The notes under the pieces were generated by a model that was given only the letters and a program-made list of their open reading frames with translations, was not told the DNA's origin and searched no databases. Positions 37,466-46,519 of a stretch of 64,000 nt of DNA are shown in pieces. Numbering within the stretch: position 1 is the stretch's first letter; each line of letters starts with the position of its first letter. The translations under genes were made by a program, and so were the position numbers. Source of the DNA: Hyphomicrobiales bacterium (GTDB taxonomy: Bacteria > Pseudomonadota > Alphaproteobacteria > Rhizobiales > Beijerinckiaceae); assembly GCA_027489955.1 (NCBI GenBank), contig JAIXYZ010000004.1:1-64000 (forward strand). The letters run 5' to 3'.

Positions 37466-37466
37466 G

Positions 37467-38255
37467 TCAGCCCACCTGCCAGCCGCCGTCGACGGTGATC
37501 GACTGGCCGGTCATGTAACTGCTCATCGGGGAGGCGAGATAGACATAGGCGTCGGCGAGGTCCGGCAGGGGGCCGAGCCGTCCCATGGGGATGCGGCTGA
37601 CGAAGGCGGCCTTCAGGTCGGCCGCCGGGCGGCCCTGCTCGGCGCCGCGCTGCTCGAACAGACGGTCGAGCATGGGCGTATCCATCTGCCCCGGGCAGAT
37701 GCAGTTGACGCGCACGCCGAGCGGGGCGAGCTCGGCCGCCATGCACTGCATGAGCCCGATCATCCCGAATTTCGACGCGGAATAGGCGGCGTTCTCCACG
37801 CCCCCGCGCATGCCGAAGAGGGAGGAGGTCATGATCACGGAGCCGCCCTCGCCCTGGGCGACGATCCGCGACCCCATCACCTTGGAGGTAATGAACGCGC
37901 CCGTGAGGTTGACGTCGATGACGCGCCGCCAGTCGGCAAGCGACAGGTCGAGGGCGCGGCGGAGCACGAGGATGCCCGCATTGGCCACCGACACGTCGAG
38001 CCGCCCGAACCGAGCGAGCGCGGCGTCCGCCGCCGCCTCGGTCGCGGCCTCGTCCGCCACGTCGAGGCGCACGGCGGCGATGCGGCCGGGAGCCTCGCGC
38101 TCCAGCTCGTGCTTCGCGGCTTCGAGAGCCTCGGGCACGACGTCGGCGATGGTCACCATGGCGCCGTGCTGGAGATAGGCGCGGGCGACCGCCAGCCCGA
38201 TCCCCTGCGCGCCGCCCGTCACGAAGGCGGCCTTGCCATCCAGAAGTCCCGTCAT
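37467..38255 (-). CDS. Short-chain dehydrogenase/reductase
   Basis: This 262-residue SDR has TGGAQGIGLAVAR at 14-26, NAGILVL, SVIMTSSLFGM and the catalytic YSASK. It ends QSITVDGGWQVG. It overlaps the preceding ammonia-lyase stop by 1 bp and precedes the M20 gene by 1 bp, so the three are coupled. The substrate is unknown. Confidence 0.93.
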   Translation of the reverse strand: MTGLLDGKAAFVTGGAQGIGLAVARAYLQHGAMVTIADVVPEALEAAKHELEREAPGRIAAVRLDVADEAATEAAADAALARFGRLDVSVANAGILVLRRALDLSLADWRRVIDVNLTGAFITSKVMGSRIVAQGEGGSVIMTSSLFGMRGGVENAAYSASKFGMIGLMQCMAAELAPLGVRVNCICPGQMDTPMLDRLFEQRGAEQGRPAADLKAAFVSRIPMGRLGPLPDLADAYVYLASPMSSYMTGQSITVDGGWQVG

Positions 38256-39481
38256 CAGGCAGCCTCCCCGGCTATGGTCTCGGCGCTGCGGCCGACGATC
38301 CGTTCATAGGTTTCGGAATCGGTGGCGCCCTCGCTGCCGATGACGACGACCCGGGCGGACGCATCCAGCCCCAGGGCCTCGCGCATCGCGCCGTCGCGCA
38401 CGGCGGCGATCAGTCCGGCGGCGGCGGCGCAGCCGGATTCGCCGGCCACCAGCGGCGGGTCGCCGCCGAAGCCCTGGGCCAGCAGGCGCATGGTCACCAT
38501 GGCGGCCTCGTCGTCGAGGGCGATAACGTCGTCGGCCGCGTGTTCCAGGATCACCCAGGCAGGCGCGGACACCTCGCCCGCCGCCAGGCACGCCATGAAC
38601 GTGTCGGTCGATCCCTCGACCGCCACGGGCCGGCCGGCCGCCACGGTGCGGAAGATGCAGTCGGCGCGGGTGGGTTCGACCACGACGATGCGGGGCCGGC
38701 CTTCGCCCAGGCGTTCCCAGAAATGCGCCGCAAGCGCCGCCGCAAGGCCGCCGACGCCGGCCTGCACGAAGACGTGCGTGGGCGGCGCCCCGGCGGGCAG
38801 GGCGTCGAGGATCTCCTGGGCGATGAGGGTATAGCCCTGCATCACCATGGCCGGGATGGCGGCGCCGGTTTCGGGCGCGGTGTCGGCGACGAGCACCCAG
38901 CCGTTGCGCCGGGCGTCGGCGGCGCAGGCGCGCACCGAGTCGTCGTAATGACCCGGCACCCGGGCAATGCGCGCCCCGAAGCGGGCGATCTCGCGCTCGC
39001 GCGCCGCGCTGACATGCTCGTGGAGATAGATGGTGCAGCCGCAGCCGAACATCTGCGCGCCCCAGGCGACCGAGCGGCCGTGATTGCCGTCGGTGGCCGC
39101 GGCCACGGTGACCGGGCGCACGAGGTCCCGGTGCCGGCCGGCCATGAGATCGGCGGCGGTGACGTCGGCGACGCCGTTTCGCGCCAGATGCTCCTTGAGG
39201 ACCGCCAGCACCGCATAGGCGCCGCCGAGGGCCTTGAAGCTCTTGAGGCCGAAGCGGTGCGCCTCGTCCTTGTAGCGGACCTCCGCGACCCCGGCCTCGC
39301 GGGCCAGAGCGGGCAGGGCGACGAGCGGGGTCGGCGCGTAGCCGGGCCAGGACCCGATCTCGTCGCGCGCGGCCTCGAAGGCGGCCAGGCTCAGCACGTG
39401 CCGCTCGGCCGGGCCGTAGGGCCGGTTCCGGGTGGCCAGCCGGTTATGGACCAGGCGGGCCGGGAAATCGGGAAGGGACAT
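38255..39481 (-). CDS. dpaL: Diaminopropionate ammonia-lyase
   Basis: This 408-residue PLP enzyme of fold type II shows the hallmark KDEAHRFGLKSFKALGGAYA with the Schiff-base lysine at K83. The glycine-rich cofactor loop and the QAGVGGLAAALAAHF block follow. The family (E. coli YgeX) converts 2,3-diaminopropionate to pyruvate and two ammonia. The ATG at 39481 matches the family start; an upstream ATG at 39589 would add 36 unrelated residues. Neighbours (polar amino-acid importer, M20 hydrolase) support catabolism of diaminopropionate or an N-acyl form. Threonine-deaminase-like relatives are less likely given the signature. Confidence 0.92.
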   Translation of the reverse strand: MSLPDFPARLVHNRLATRNRPYGPAERHVLSLAAFEAARDEIGSWPGYAPTPLVALPALAREAGVAEVRYKDEAHRFGLKSFKALGGAYAVLAVLKEHLARNGVADVTAADLMAGRHRDLVRPVTVAAATDGNHGRSVAWGAQMFGCGCTIYLHEHVSAAREREIARFGARIARVPGHYDDSVRACAADARRNGWVLVADTAPETGAAIPAMVMQGYTLIAQEILDALPAGAPPTHVFVQAGVGGLAAALAAHFWERLGEGRPRIVVVEPTRADCIFRTVAAGRPVAVEGSTDTFMACLAAGEVSAPAWVILEHAADDVIALDDEAAMVTMRLLAQGFGGDPPLVAGESGCAAAAGLIAAVRDGAMREALGLDASARVVVIGSEGATDSETYERIVGRSAETIAGEAA

Positions 39482-39554
39482 GGGCTTGATTCTTCCGCTG
39501 CAGGGCTGCCGGGGCGGCGCGCCGCCCCGGCGGAAAAGGCTCAGCGCCTGACCA

Positions 39555-40376
39555 TCAGCGCTTGGCCAACTGGTCGAACCACTTGTCACGCAGGGTGACG
39601 TGCTCGCCGTTGCGCACGAAGTCGCGGATGAAGGTGTTCAGGAACTGGAGCATGTGGCCGTCCTCGGGACGGACCGCGTAGGCCAGGCCCACCGGCTTCA
39701 CGAGGGCGTCCTCGCCGTTGAGCACGCGCAGGCGCCGGTCGAGGGCCGGGCTCTTGGCCTTCAGGATCCGCAGCGTGCCGGGATCGATGAAGGCGGCGTC
39801 GGCCTGGCCGTTGGCGACCTCGCCGATCCAGTTGGCGACGTTGTCGGTGGCAAGCCCCCGCACCTTGGCCTGGGGGTAGAGCTCCTTGGGATAGCTCTCC
39901 TCCACCGTGCCGCTCATCCCGACGAAGGTCACGTCGGGGGAGTTCAGCTCGGAGACCGACTTCACCTTGGAGTTCGTGTTGACGACGACGTGGAACCCGT
40001 AGGTGGAGTAGGGCTCGGTGAAGTTGACGATCAGGGCGCGCTGGGGCGTCGCGAACAGGTTCGCGAAGACCACGTCGTACTGCTTGGCCTCCAGGCCCGG
40101 CACCAGGGTGGCCCAGGTCGCGGAGACGATCTCCAGCTTCACGCCCATGATGTCGGCGACGCGCTTGGCGAGGTCGACGTTGAAGCCTTCGTACTGGCCG
40201 CTCTGCGGGTTGGGCGACTGCCAGGGCGGGCTTTCGGCCATGCCGACCTTGAGCGTGCCGCGGGCCTTCACCTCCTTGATGAGGTCGGCCTGCTGGGCCG
40301 TGGCGGGAAGAGCCGCGCAGCCGATTAGGCCGAGGGCGAGGCCCGCGCGGGCGAGCCAAGTCTTGAACGGGGTCAT
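39555..40376 (-). CDS. Polar amino-acid ABC transporter substrate-binding protein
   Basis: This 273-residue family-3 binding protein has a Sec signal (about 1-28, cut after ALPATAQ). The mature domain is typical: RGTLKVGMAESPPWQ, YEGFNVDLAKRVADIMGVK and QYDVVFANLFATPQRA. The ligand is probably an amino acid; the ammonia-lyase gene just downstream suggests diaminopropionate or a conjugate. It is placed 76 bp after the permease pair. Confidence 0.93.
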   Translation of the reverse strand: MTPFKTWLARAGLALGLIGCAALPATAQQADLIKEVKARGTLKVGMAESPPWQSPNPQSGQYEGFNVDLAKRVADIMGVKLEIVSATWATLVPGLEAKQYDVVFANLFATPQRALIVNFTEPYSTYGFHVVVNTNSKVKSVSELNSPDVTFVGMSGTVEESYPKELYPQAKVRGLATDNVANWIGEVANGQADAAFIDPGTLRILKAKSPALDRRLRVLNGEDALVKPVGLAYAVRPEDGHMLQFLNTFIRDFVRNGEHVTLRDKWFDQLAKR

Positions 40377-40452
40377 GGTAGTTCTCCTCTGGTTCTTGTC
40401 CGGGGGCAGTTGGGGCCGCTTCTGCGGCGGCCGCTGGCACTCCTTCGACGCC

Positions 40453-41109
40453 TCAGGACTGGCCATGGCGGACCTCCAGGCGGCGGGAGAGAAGGGAGAA
40501 GGGGAAGATGATCGCGAAGTAGACGAGCGCGATCGCGGTCAGGAATTCGACGTAGCGGAAGGTCTGGCCGCCCAGCAGGTAGGCCTGCAGGGACAGTTCC
40601 GAGACGCCGACGGCCGCCAGCAGCGTCGTGTTCTTGAGGAACTCGGTGAAGTAGTTGACGAGCGGCGGGATCGAGAAGCGCAGGGCCTGGGGCAGGACCA
40701 CGCAGCGCCACAGGGGATAGCGCGGCAGGCCCATGGCGCGCGCGGCCTCCCACTGGCCCTTCGGCACCGTCTCGATCCCGGCGCGGAAGATCTCGGCGAG
40801 ATAGGCGGCGCCGATCAGCCCGAGCGTCAGGCTCCCGGCCCAGAAGCCGGAGACGCGCGCGCCGCTCAGGAACGGGATGCAGAAATAGGCCCAGAAGATC
40901 AGGATGACCTCCGGGGTGATGCGGAAGAACGCGATGAAGGCGTGGGCGGGGTAGGTGAAGGCCCGCGACGGGGAGCGGCGCGCCGCGCAGACCAGCGCGC
41001 CGCCTATGAGCGCGACGACGAGGCCGACGGCCGCGACCGCCAGCGTGGTCCACAGGCCCTCCAGCAGGCGGGGCCAGTAGCGCAGGAGCAGGGCGAGATC
41101 GAAGCTCAT
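40453..41109 (-). CDS. Amino-acid ABC transporter permease (HisM type)
   Basis: This 218-residue membrane protein has about five helices and the EAA loop VPKGQWEAARAMGLPRYPLW. It starts MSFDLALLLRYWPRLLEGLW, the usual N-terminus of HisQM-type permeases. The start overlaps the stop of the first permease (ATGA). Confidence 0.92.
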   Translation of the reverse strand: MSFDLALLLRYWPRLLEGLWTTLAVAAVGLVVALIGGALVCAARRSPSRAFTYPAHAFIAFFRITPEVILIFWAYFCIPFLSGARVSGFWAGSLTLGLIGAAYLAEIFRAGIETVPKGQWEAARAMGLPRYPLWRCVVLPQALRFSIPPLVNYFTEFLKNTTLLAAVGVSELSLQAYLLGGQTFRYVEFLTAIALVYFAIIFPFSLLSRRLEVRHGQS

Positions 41110-41774
41110 GCCCAGCCCCGCTTCAGGTAGCGCTCGAGCCAGTGGCCCGCGAGCGTGATGAGCAGGCCGACGGCGAAGGCGAGCACGGCCGCCGTGGTGT
41201 AGATCTCCACCGGCTGGAAGGTCTGGGAGGACACGCGGCTCGCCGCGCGGATGAGGTCGTTGATCGCCAGGATCGACAGGATCGCCGTGGCCTTGAAGAT
41301 GCTGATCGTGGTGCCGACCAGGGGCGGCAGGACGAGACGCAGGGCCTGGGGCAGGATCACGAGGCGCCAGGACTGGAAGGCCGGCAGGCCGAGCGCCTTG
41401 GCGGCCTCGAACTGCCCGCGCCCCACGCCCAGGATCCCGGCGCGGATGATCTCCGAGCAATAGGCGGCGACGTTGAAGACCAGAGCGAGCAGCGCGCTCT
41501 GGAACGGGCTGGTGACGATGCCCGTGAGCCCGGGCACGGCAAAGTGCATCCAGATCGCCTGGACGAGGAGCGGCGTGGAGCGCCACAGCTCGACGAAGAC
41601 CATGGCGGGCCAGCGCACCACCCGGTAGCGGGAGAGGTTGGCCGCGGCCAGGAGGGAGCCGAGCACGATCCCGCCGCACAGGAAGCCGAGGGCGGTCAGC
41701 AGGATGTTGGTCCACAGCCCTTCCAGCAGGGCCGGCAGGTATTCCCACGCGACGGAGAAATCGAGGTCGCTCAT
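41106..41774 (-). CDS. Amino-acid ABC transporter permease (HisQ type)
   Basis: This 222-residue membrane protein is homologous to its downstream partner, with the EAA loop at VGRGQFEAAKALGLPAFQSW. Together they form the translocation channel for the binding protein at 39555. No matching ATPase gene lies in the window, so one must be supplied from elsewhere. Confidence 0.92.
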   Translation of the reverse strand: MSDLDFSVAWEYLPALLEGLWTNILLTALGFLCGGIVLGSLLAAANLSRYRVVRWPAMVFVELWRSTPLLVQAIWMHFAVPGLTGIVTSPFQSALLALVFNVAAYCSEIIRAGILGVGRGQFEAAKALGLPAFQSWRLVILPQALRLVLPPLVGTTISIFKATAILSILAINDLIRAASRVSSQTFQPVEIYTTAAVLAFAVGLLITLAGHWLERYLKRGWA

Positions 41775-42208
41775 GCGGCGCCCCCCGTTGCGGGGGGCCG
41801 GCGCCAGCGGGCTGGAGCCTCGAGCAGCGCCTCCAGGTGATCTTCCCCGCCAATGCCCGCGCGCGGCAGCGTCAGCGCCTGCTGCCCGTCATAGCCCAGC
41901 CGCCGCTTGACCTCCCGGTCGAGGTAATAGGCGCCGATCACGGTCTCCAGCAGGGCGGCGAAGGATTCGGGCCGGCCTTGCGCGAACGCTTCCACGCCGT
42001 CCTGCGTCGCCGGCCCGGTCCAGGCGTCGAGCATGGCGGGAAGGGCCGCGGCAAGGTCCGGGCGGATGGCGAGGACGCGGTCGACCGGCCCGCCGGCGCG
42101 GCACAGGTCCACTTCGCCCGCCGAAGGCATGCCCCGGCCGGCCGGCACGAGGATGTCGGCCAGGGCGGCGAGCGCGGAGCGGCGGGCGACGTCGAGTACG
42201 GGTGTCAT
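41771..42208 (-). CDS. Small subunit paired with the GMC oxidoreductase (gluconate-dehydrogenase subunit-3-like)
   Basis: This 145-residue protein contains ARRSALAALADILVPAGRGM, then YYLDREVKRRLGYDGQQAL, typical of the small subunit that accompanies membrane-linked GMC dehydrogenases. Usual members carry a Tat signal; none is visible here, so the pair may stay cytoplasmic. The start overlaps the GMC stop by 4 bp and its end overlaps the permease start by 4 bp. Confidence 0.82.
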   Translation of the reverse strand: MTPVLDVARRSALAALADILVPAGRGMPSAGEVDLCRAGGPVDRVLAIRPDLAAALPAMLDAWTGPATQDGVEAFAQGRPESFAALLETVIGAYYLDREVKRRLGYDGQQALTLPRAGIGGEDHLEALLEAPARWRRPPATGGAA

Positions 42209-43824
42209 GACGGGCGCCTCCCGCCATGGGCCGCCATGTGGTCGGCGCAGCGCAGGGCGAGCGCCGCGATGGTGGCGGCCGGGTTGACGCTGGAGCCCGT
42301 GACGAAGGTGCTGCCGTCGGCGATGAACAGGTTCTCGATCTCGTGGGAGCGGCCGAACGGATCGACCACCGAGGTGTCGGGGTCGCGGCCCATGCGGCAC
42401 GTCCCGAGCGGGTGCCAGCCGAAATCGTCCATGAGCGGCAGGCTCAGGGTGCGCCGGGCGCCGGCCGCCTCGAAGGATTCCGCCGCTCGGGCGGCGTTGA
42501 AGGCCAGCATGCGCCGGGAATTCTCGTCGATCCGGTAGGCGACCGATACGCCGGGATTGCCGTCGCCATCGCGCGCGGCCTCGTCCAGCACGACGCGGTT
42601 TTCCGGGTCGGGGAGATCGTCGCAGGAAATGCCCCAGATGGCGGCGCGGCCGAGCCACTCGCCCACATGGGCGTGGAGCCCCTCGCCCCATCGGCGCTCG
42701 CCCCAGGGGAAAAGCGCCGCGTGCATCGGGCCGCCGGAGGGCGTGAGGTTCCACTTCGCCCCGCGCACGAAGCCCCGCCGTTCGTCCGTCTCGGCGAATT
42801 CCATGGCGTAGAGGCTCTGGCCCCAATGGCCCTGGTGGGAGCCGAGATCCTCGTCGAACAGGCCGACGACGCGGGTGAACGGGTGCATCATCAGCCGCCG
42901 CCCCACGAGCCCGGACCCGTTGGCGAGGCCATGGGGATGGCGCGCGTCGGCGGAGGCCAGAAGCAGGCGCGGCGTGCCGAGCGCACTCGCCGCCAGCACG
43001 ACCGCATCGGCGCGGATCATCTCCTCCGGCCCGCCCTCGACCCGGTAGAGCGCGCCCGAGGCACGCCCGTCGGCGCCGACGACGATGCGGCTGACGCGCG
43101 CGCCGGTCACGACCTGCACGCCCGCCGCCTCGGCCTTCGGCCAGTGCGTGACGTCGACGGAGGCCTTGGCGCCCTCGTTGCAGCCCCAGCCGCAGGTGGA
43201 GCGCTGGACGCAGGGACGGCGGCCGTCATAGGGGCGCGACGCGATGGCGTTGGAGCCGGGCCACCAGTGCCAGCCGAGGGCCGCGTGGGCGGCGGCGACC
43301 TTCTCGCCCCAGGCCCCGATGGGCAGGGGCGGCAGCGGATAGTCGGGACGCTCCGGATAGGCGGGGTCGCCCGCCAGGCCCGAAACCCCGAAATCCCGGT
43401 CGGCCTCGTCGTAATAGGGCGCCAGCTCGTCGTAGGTCAGGGGCCAGTCGTCGCCGACGCCGTCGAGGCTGCGCACGGCGAAGTCGGAGGGCAGGAACCG
43501 CATCCAGTGCCCGCCATACAGGATGGTCGAGCCGCCGAGGCCGTTGAACAGGAGCGGCTTCATCTGCGCCTGCGCATCGTCGACCGGATAATCGGCCGCG
43601 CTGCGCCGGACGTTCGGGCTCGGATGCCAGGGGCCGAAGGCCGCGACCTCCCATTCCGCCGTGCGGCCGGGATAATCCTCCCGGTCGAAGCGCCGGCCCT
43701 GTTCGAGGCAGACGACCGCGATGCCCTTTTCCGCGAGCCGGCGCGCGACGACAGCGCCGCCAAGGCCGCCGCCGATCACGAGGACCTCTGTCCGGGCCGG
43801 AACGGTGCGGGGCGCGGCGTTCAT
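42205..43824 (-). CDS. GMC-family FAD oxidoreductase
   Basis: This 539-residue flavoprotein starts with the Rossmann motif VLVIGGGLGGAVVARRLAEK and ends with the GMC signature (FGWHPLGTCRMG with the catalytic His, then IADGSTFVTGSSVNPAATIA). Its build resembles sugar or gluconate dehydrogenases and cholesterol-oxidase-like enzymes that oxidise an alcohol. The small subunit encoded next supports the dehydrogenase type. No c-type cytochrome subunit is nearby. Confidence 0.93.
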   Translation of the reverse strand: MNAAPRTVPARTEVLVIGGGLGGAVVARRLAEKGIAVVCLEQGRRFDREDYPGRTAEWEVAAFGPWHPSPNVRRSAADYPVDDAQAQMKPLLFNGLGGSTILYGGHWMRFLPSDFAVRSLDGVGDDWPLTYDELAPYYDEADRDFGVSGLAGDPAYPERPDYPLPPLPIGAWGEKVAAAHAALGWHWWPGSNAIASRPYDGRRPCVQRSTCGWGCNEGAKASVDVTHWPKAEAAGVQVVTGARVSRIVVGADGRASGALYRVEGGPEEMIRADAVVLAASALGTPRLLLASADARHPHGLANGSGLVGRRLMMHPFTRVVGLFDEDLGSHQGHWGQSLYAMEFAETDERRGFVRGAKWNLTPSGGPMHAALFPWGERRWGEGLHAHVGEWLGRAAIWGISCDDLPDPENRVVLDEAARDGDGNPGVSVAYRIDENSRRMLAFNAARAAESFEAAGARRTLSLPLMDDFGWHPLGTCRMGRDPDTSVVDPFGRSHEIENLFIADGSTFVTGSSVNPAATIAALALRCADHMAAHGGRRPS

Positions 43825-43827
43825 CGT

Positions 43828-44355
43828 CTAGCGCTCCGGATGGGCCGGGTGCCACAGGCGCCGGGCCGGCCCGCCCTCGGGCCCCTTCCCGCCGGGAAAG
43901 GAGACCAGTTCGAACTGCAGGCCCCACGGCGCCTTGAAATAGACCCAGGTCGACCCGGCGGCCGGACCGCCGGAGATCGTCTCCGGCTCGCCCATGATCG
44001 TGACGCCGTGCCGGCGCAGATGGTCCAGGGCGGGCTCCATCGCGTCGACGTAGAAGGCGACATGATGCCCGCCCGCGTCGCTGTTGCGGGGATGGGCGGC
44101 GTTCCGGTCCGGCGCGTCGTATTCGAAGATCTCGAAATTCGGCCCGTGGCCGCAGCGCACGAAGGCGTAGCGCATGCGGGTGTCGGCGTGGACGCCGAGG
44201 CGGCGAACCATCAGATCGGGATCGGCGAAGGGCCCGTCGCCGAACACGACCTCGCCGCCGATCACGTCGACGAAGAAGGCCAGCGCCTCCTCGAGGTCGG
44301 GCACGGTGATGCCGACATGCTCGGCCCCGCGCAGTCCCGGCAGGCCGCCCGCCAT
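43828..44355 (-). CDS. VOC-superfamily protein
   Basis: This 175-residue protein shows the glyoxalase/dioxygenase fold: AEHVGITVPDLEEALAFFVD with a candidate metal His at 13, GGHHVAFYVDAME in the middle and LQFELVSFPGG near the end with a candidate Glu. Metal ligands therefore seem intact. It might be a dioxygenase, a lyase or an isomerase. It lies 5 bp after the E2 gene and 3 bp before the GMC gene. Confidence 0.9.
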   Translation of the reverse strand: MAGGLPGLRGAEHVGITVPDLEEALAFFVDVIGGEVVFGDGPFADPDLMVRRLGVHADTRMRYAFVRCGHGPNFEIFEYDAPDRNAAHPRNSDAGGHHVAFYVDAMEPALDHLRRHGVTIMGEPETISGGPAAGSTWVYFKAPWGLQFELVSFPGGKGPEGGPARRLWHPAHPER

Positions 44356-44360
44356 GGCCG

Positions 44361-45488
44361 TCAGCCCTCCGCCCGGTCGATGTGGGCGGCGAGCCGGCGG
44401 TTGACTGCGGCCGCCTCCTCCACCTGGGGCATGTGTCCGGCGCCCGGCACGGTCTCCAGTTCGACGCCGTCCGGCAGGGCGGAGGCGTGGGCGATGGGAA
44501 TGATTTCGTCGCTCTCGCCCCAGATGACGAGCCGCGGGCAGGTCAGCGCGCCGAAGGCCTCGCGCAGGTCGACCGCCTGGCGCCCGTCGCTGACGAACTG
44601 CCCGGCGACGGCCTTCAGGCCCTCGGGAACCCCGTCGAGGCGCTTGGAGCGAAGCACGCCCTCGACCATGTCGCTGGAGATGCGCTCGGGGTCGACATAA
44701 AGCCGGGCGAGGACCTCCTTCATCGGCTTGCGGCGCTCGGCGGCCAGGAAGCCGTCCACATATCCGGCGTCGATCTCCGGCCCGAAGCCGACCGGCGCGA
44801 TGAGGGAGAGCGAGGCGACCCGCTCGCCCACCTGCTGGGCGACGGCGACGGCGACCGCGCCGCCGAGGGAATGGCCGACCAGGTGCAGGCGCGTGACGCC
44901 CAGCGCGCGGATGGCTGAGAGCGCCGCCGCGGCGAGCGCGTCCACCGCACCCGAGCCGACGTCGGGATCGGACGCGCCGTGGGCCGGCAGGTCGATGGCG
45001 TGGACGATGCGCCCGTCGGCCAGAGCCTCCTGGTTGAAGGCCCAGGCGTTGATGTCGCCGCCGAAGCCGTGGAGGAGGACGACCGGGATGCGATCGCCGT
45101 CCCCCACGGACAGGGCGTTGATCCGGCGGCCGCCCGCTTCCACGAGGCGCGGCGCGGGCCCGGCATCCAGCGCGTCCTCGGTCGTCGCCTCCCGGGAGCG
45201 ATAGTCGGCGACGAAGGCGTCGATCTCCGCCTCGTCGACCTCGCCGTCGGTGACGACGCCGAGCAGGGCGCCCACGGGCGCGGCATCGCCGACCTGGCGG
45301 ACGCAGCGGCGCAGGACCCCGTCGACGGCGGCCTCCATCACGTTGGTGATCTTGGTCGTCTCGATCTCGGCCACTTCCTGGCCGGCCTTGACGGGGCCGC
45401 CTTCGGGTACGAGCCAGCCGGCGACGGTCCCCTCCGTCATGGTCATCCCCCAGCGGGGCATCGTGATGGCGTGGATGCGCGGGGCCAT
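44361..45488 (-). CDS. acoC: Lipoyl-bearing alpha/beta-hydrolase E2 component, AcoC-like
   Basis: This 375-residue protein has an N-terminal lipoyl domain (1-80) with the lipoylated lysine probably K46 in EIETTKITN. An alpha/beta-hydrolase domain follows, with the nucleophile Ser207 in VGHSLGG and the final His in PGAGHMPQVEE. This is the architecture of AcoC, the acyltransferase of the acetoin dehydrogenase complex, rather than a classical E2 catalytic domain. It works with the E1 subunits encoded just upstream. No E3 gene is in the window. Confidence 0.92.
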   Translation of the reverse strand: MAPRIHAITMPRWGMTMTEGTVAGWLVPEGGPVKAGQEVAEIETTKITNVMEAAVDGVLRRCVRQVGDAAPVGALLGVVTDGEVDEAEIDAFVADYRSREATTEDALDAGPAPRLVEAGGRRINALSVGDGDRIPVVLLHGFGGDINAWAFNQEALADGRIVHAIDLPAHGASDPDVGSGAVDALAAAALSAIRALGVTRLHLVGHSLGGAVAVAVAQQVGERVASLSLIAPVGFGPEIDAGYVDGFLAAERRKPMKEVLARLYVDPERISSDMVEGVLRSKRLDGVPEGLKAVAGQFVSDGRQAVDLREAFGALTCPRLVIWGESDEIIPIAHASALPDGVELETVPGAGHMPQVEEAAAVNRRLAAHIDRAEG

Positions 45489-45492
45489 GGCG

Positions 45493-46509
45493 TCAGTCCT
45501 TGTAGGAGACGACCTGCCGCACGGCGGCGGCGATCTTGTCGGGGTCGGGCAGGTAGGCGCGCTCCAGGTCCGGCGCGTAGGGCACGGGCGTGTGCGGCGG
45601 CGTGACCTTGACGATGGGCGCCTTGAGATGGGCGAAGGCCTTCTCGGCGATGATGGCGGCGATGTCGGCGGCCATGCCGCAGCGCGGGCTGGATTCGTCG
45701 ACGATGACGACGCGGCCCTTGTTCTCCTCGACCATCTCCAGGATCGTCTCCTCGTCCAGCGGCGAGGTCGTGCGCGGGTCGAGGACCGTGCACTCGATGC
45801 CCTCGCGGGCGAGTTCGGCGGCCGCCTTCTCGGCAAAGCCCACCATCCGCCCGAGGGCGATGATCAGAGCGTCCTCGCCGTCGCGCACGATGTTGGCCGC
45901 GCCGAAAGGCACCGTGTAGGCGCCGTCCGGCACCTCGCCCGTCATGTCGTAGAGAACCTTGTTCTCCAGGAAGATGACCGGGTCGTCGTCGCGGATCGCC
46001 TGGATCAGCAGGCCCTTGGCGTCATAGGGATTGGACGGGATGACGACCTTCAGCCCGGGAATGTGGGTGAAGATCGGATACAGGGCCTGGCTGTGCTGGC
46101 TGGCCGAGCGGGTGCCCGCGCCGTAGGTCGTGCGGATGACGAGCGGCGTGATCGCCTTGCCGCCGAACATGTAGCGGAACTTGGCCGCCTGGTTGAAGAT
46201 CTGGTCGAAGCAGACGCCGAGGAAGTCGACGAACATGATCTCGGCCACCGGGCGCAGGCCGGTCATGGCCGCGCCCGCCGCCGCGCCGACGAAGGCGCTC
46301 TCGGTGATCGGGGTGTCGAGGACCCGCTCGCGGCCGAAGGCGCCGAGCAGCCCCTTGGTGACGCCGAAGGCGCCGCCCCAGGCATCCTGCTCGCCGGATG
46401 CGCCGGCCCCGCCGGTGATGTCCTCGCCGATGACGACGACGCGGGGATCGCGTCCCATCTCGTGGTGCAGCGCCTCGTTCAGCGCCTGACGGTACGACTT
46501 CTTGGGCAT
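45493..46509 (-). CDS. acoB: Thiamine-diphosphate-dependent E1 beta subunit, AcoB-like
   Basis: This 338-residue subunit shows YRQALNEALHHEMGRDPRVV, IMFVDFLGVCFDQIFNQAAK and VLDPRTTSPLDEETILEMVE, all typical of the transketolase-central and C-terminal parts of E1 beta. With the alpha subunit it decarboxylates a 2-oxoacid or cleaves acetoin. The genes are 10 bp apart. Confidence 0.94.
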   Translation of the reverse strand: MPKKSYRQALNEALHHEMGRDPRVVVIGEDITGGAGASGEQDAWGGAFGVTKGLLGAFGRERVLDTPITESAFVGAAAGAAMTGLRPVAEIMFVDFLGVCFDQIFNQAAKFRYMFGGKAITPLVIRTTYGAGTRSASQHSQALYPIFTHIPGLKVVIPSNPYDAKGLLIQAIRDDDPVIFLENKVLYDMTGEVPDGAYTVPFGAANIVRDGEDALIIALGRMVGFAEKAAAELAREGIECTVLDPRTTSPLDEETILEMVEENKGRVVIVDESSPRCGMAADIAAIIAEKAFAHLKAPIVKVTPPHTPVPYAPDLERAYLPDPDKIAAAVRQVVSYKD

Positions 46510-46519
46510 GGAGCGGACC

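Noticed and set aside
42226-44700. 824-codon plus-strand open frame
   Set aside because: Antisense across the GMC and VOC genes, both with clear catalytic motifs. The product has no domain.
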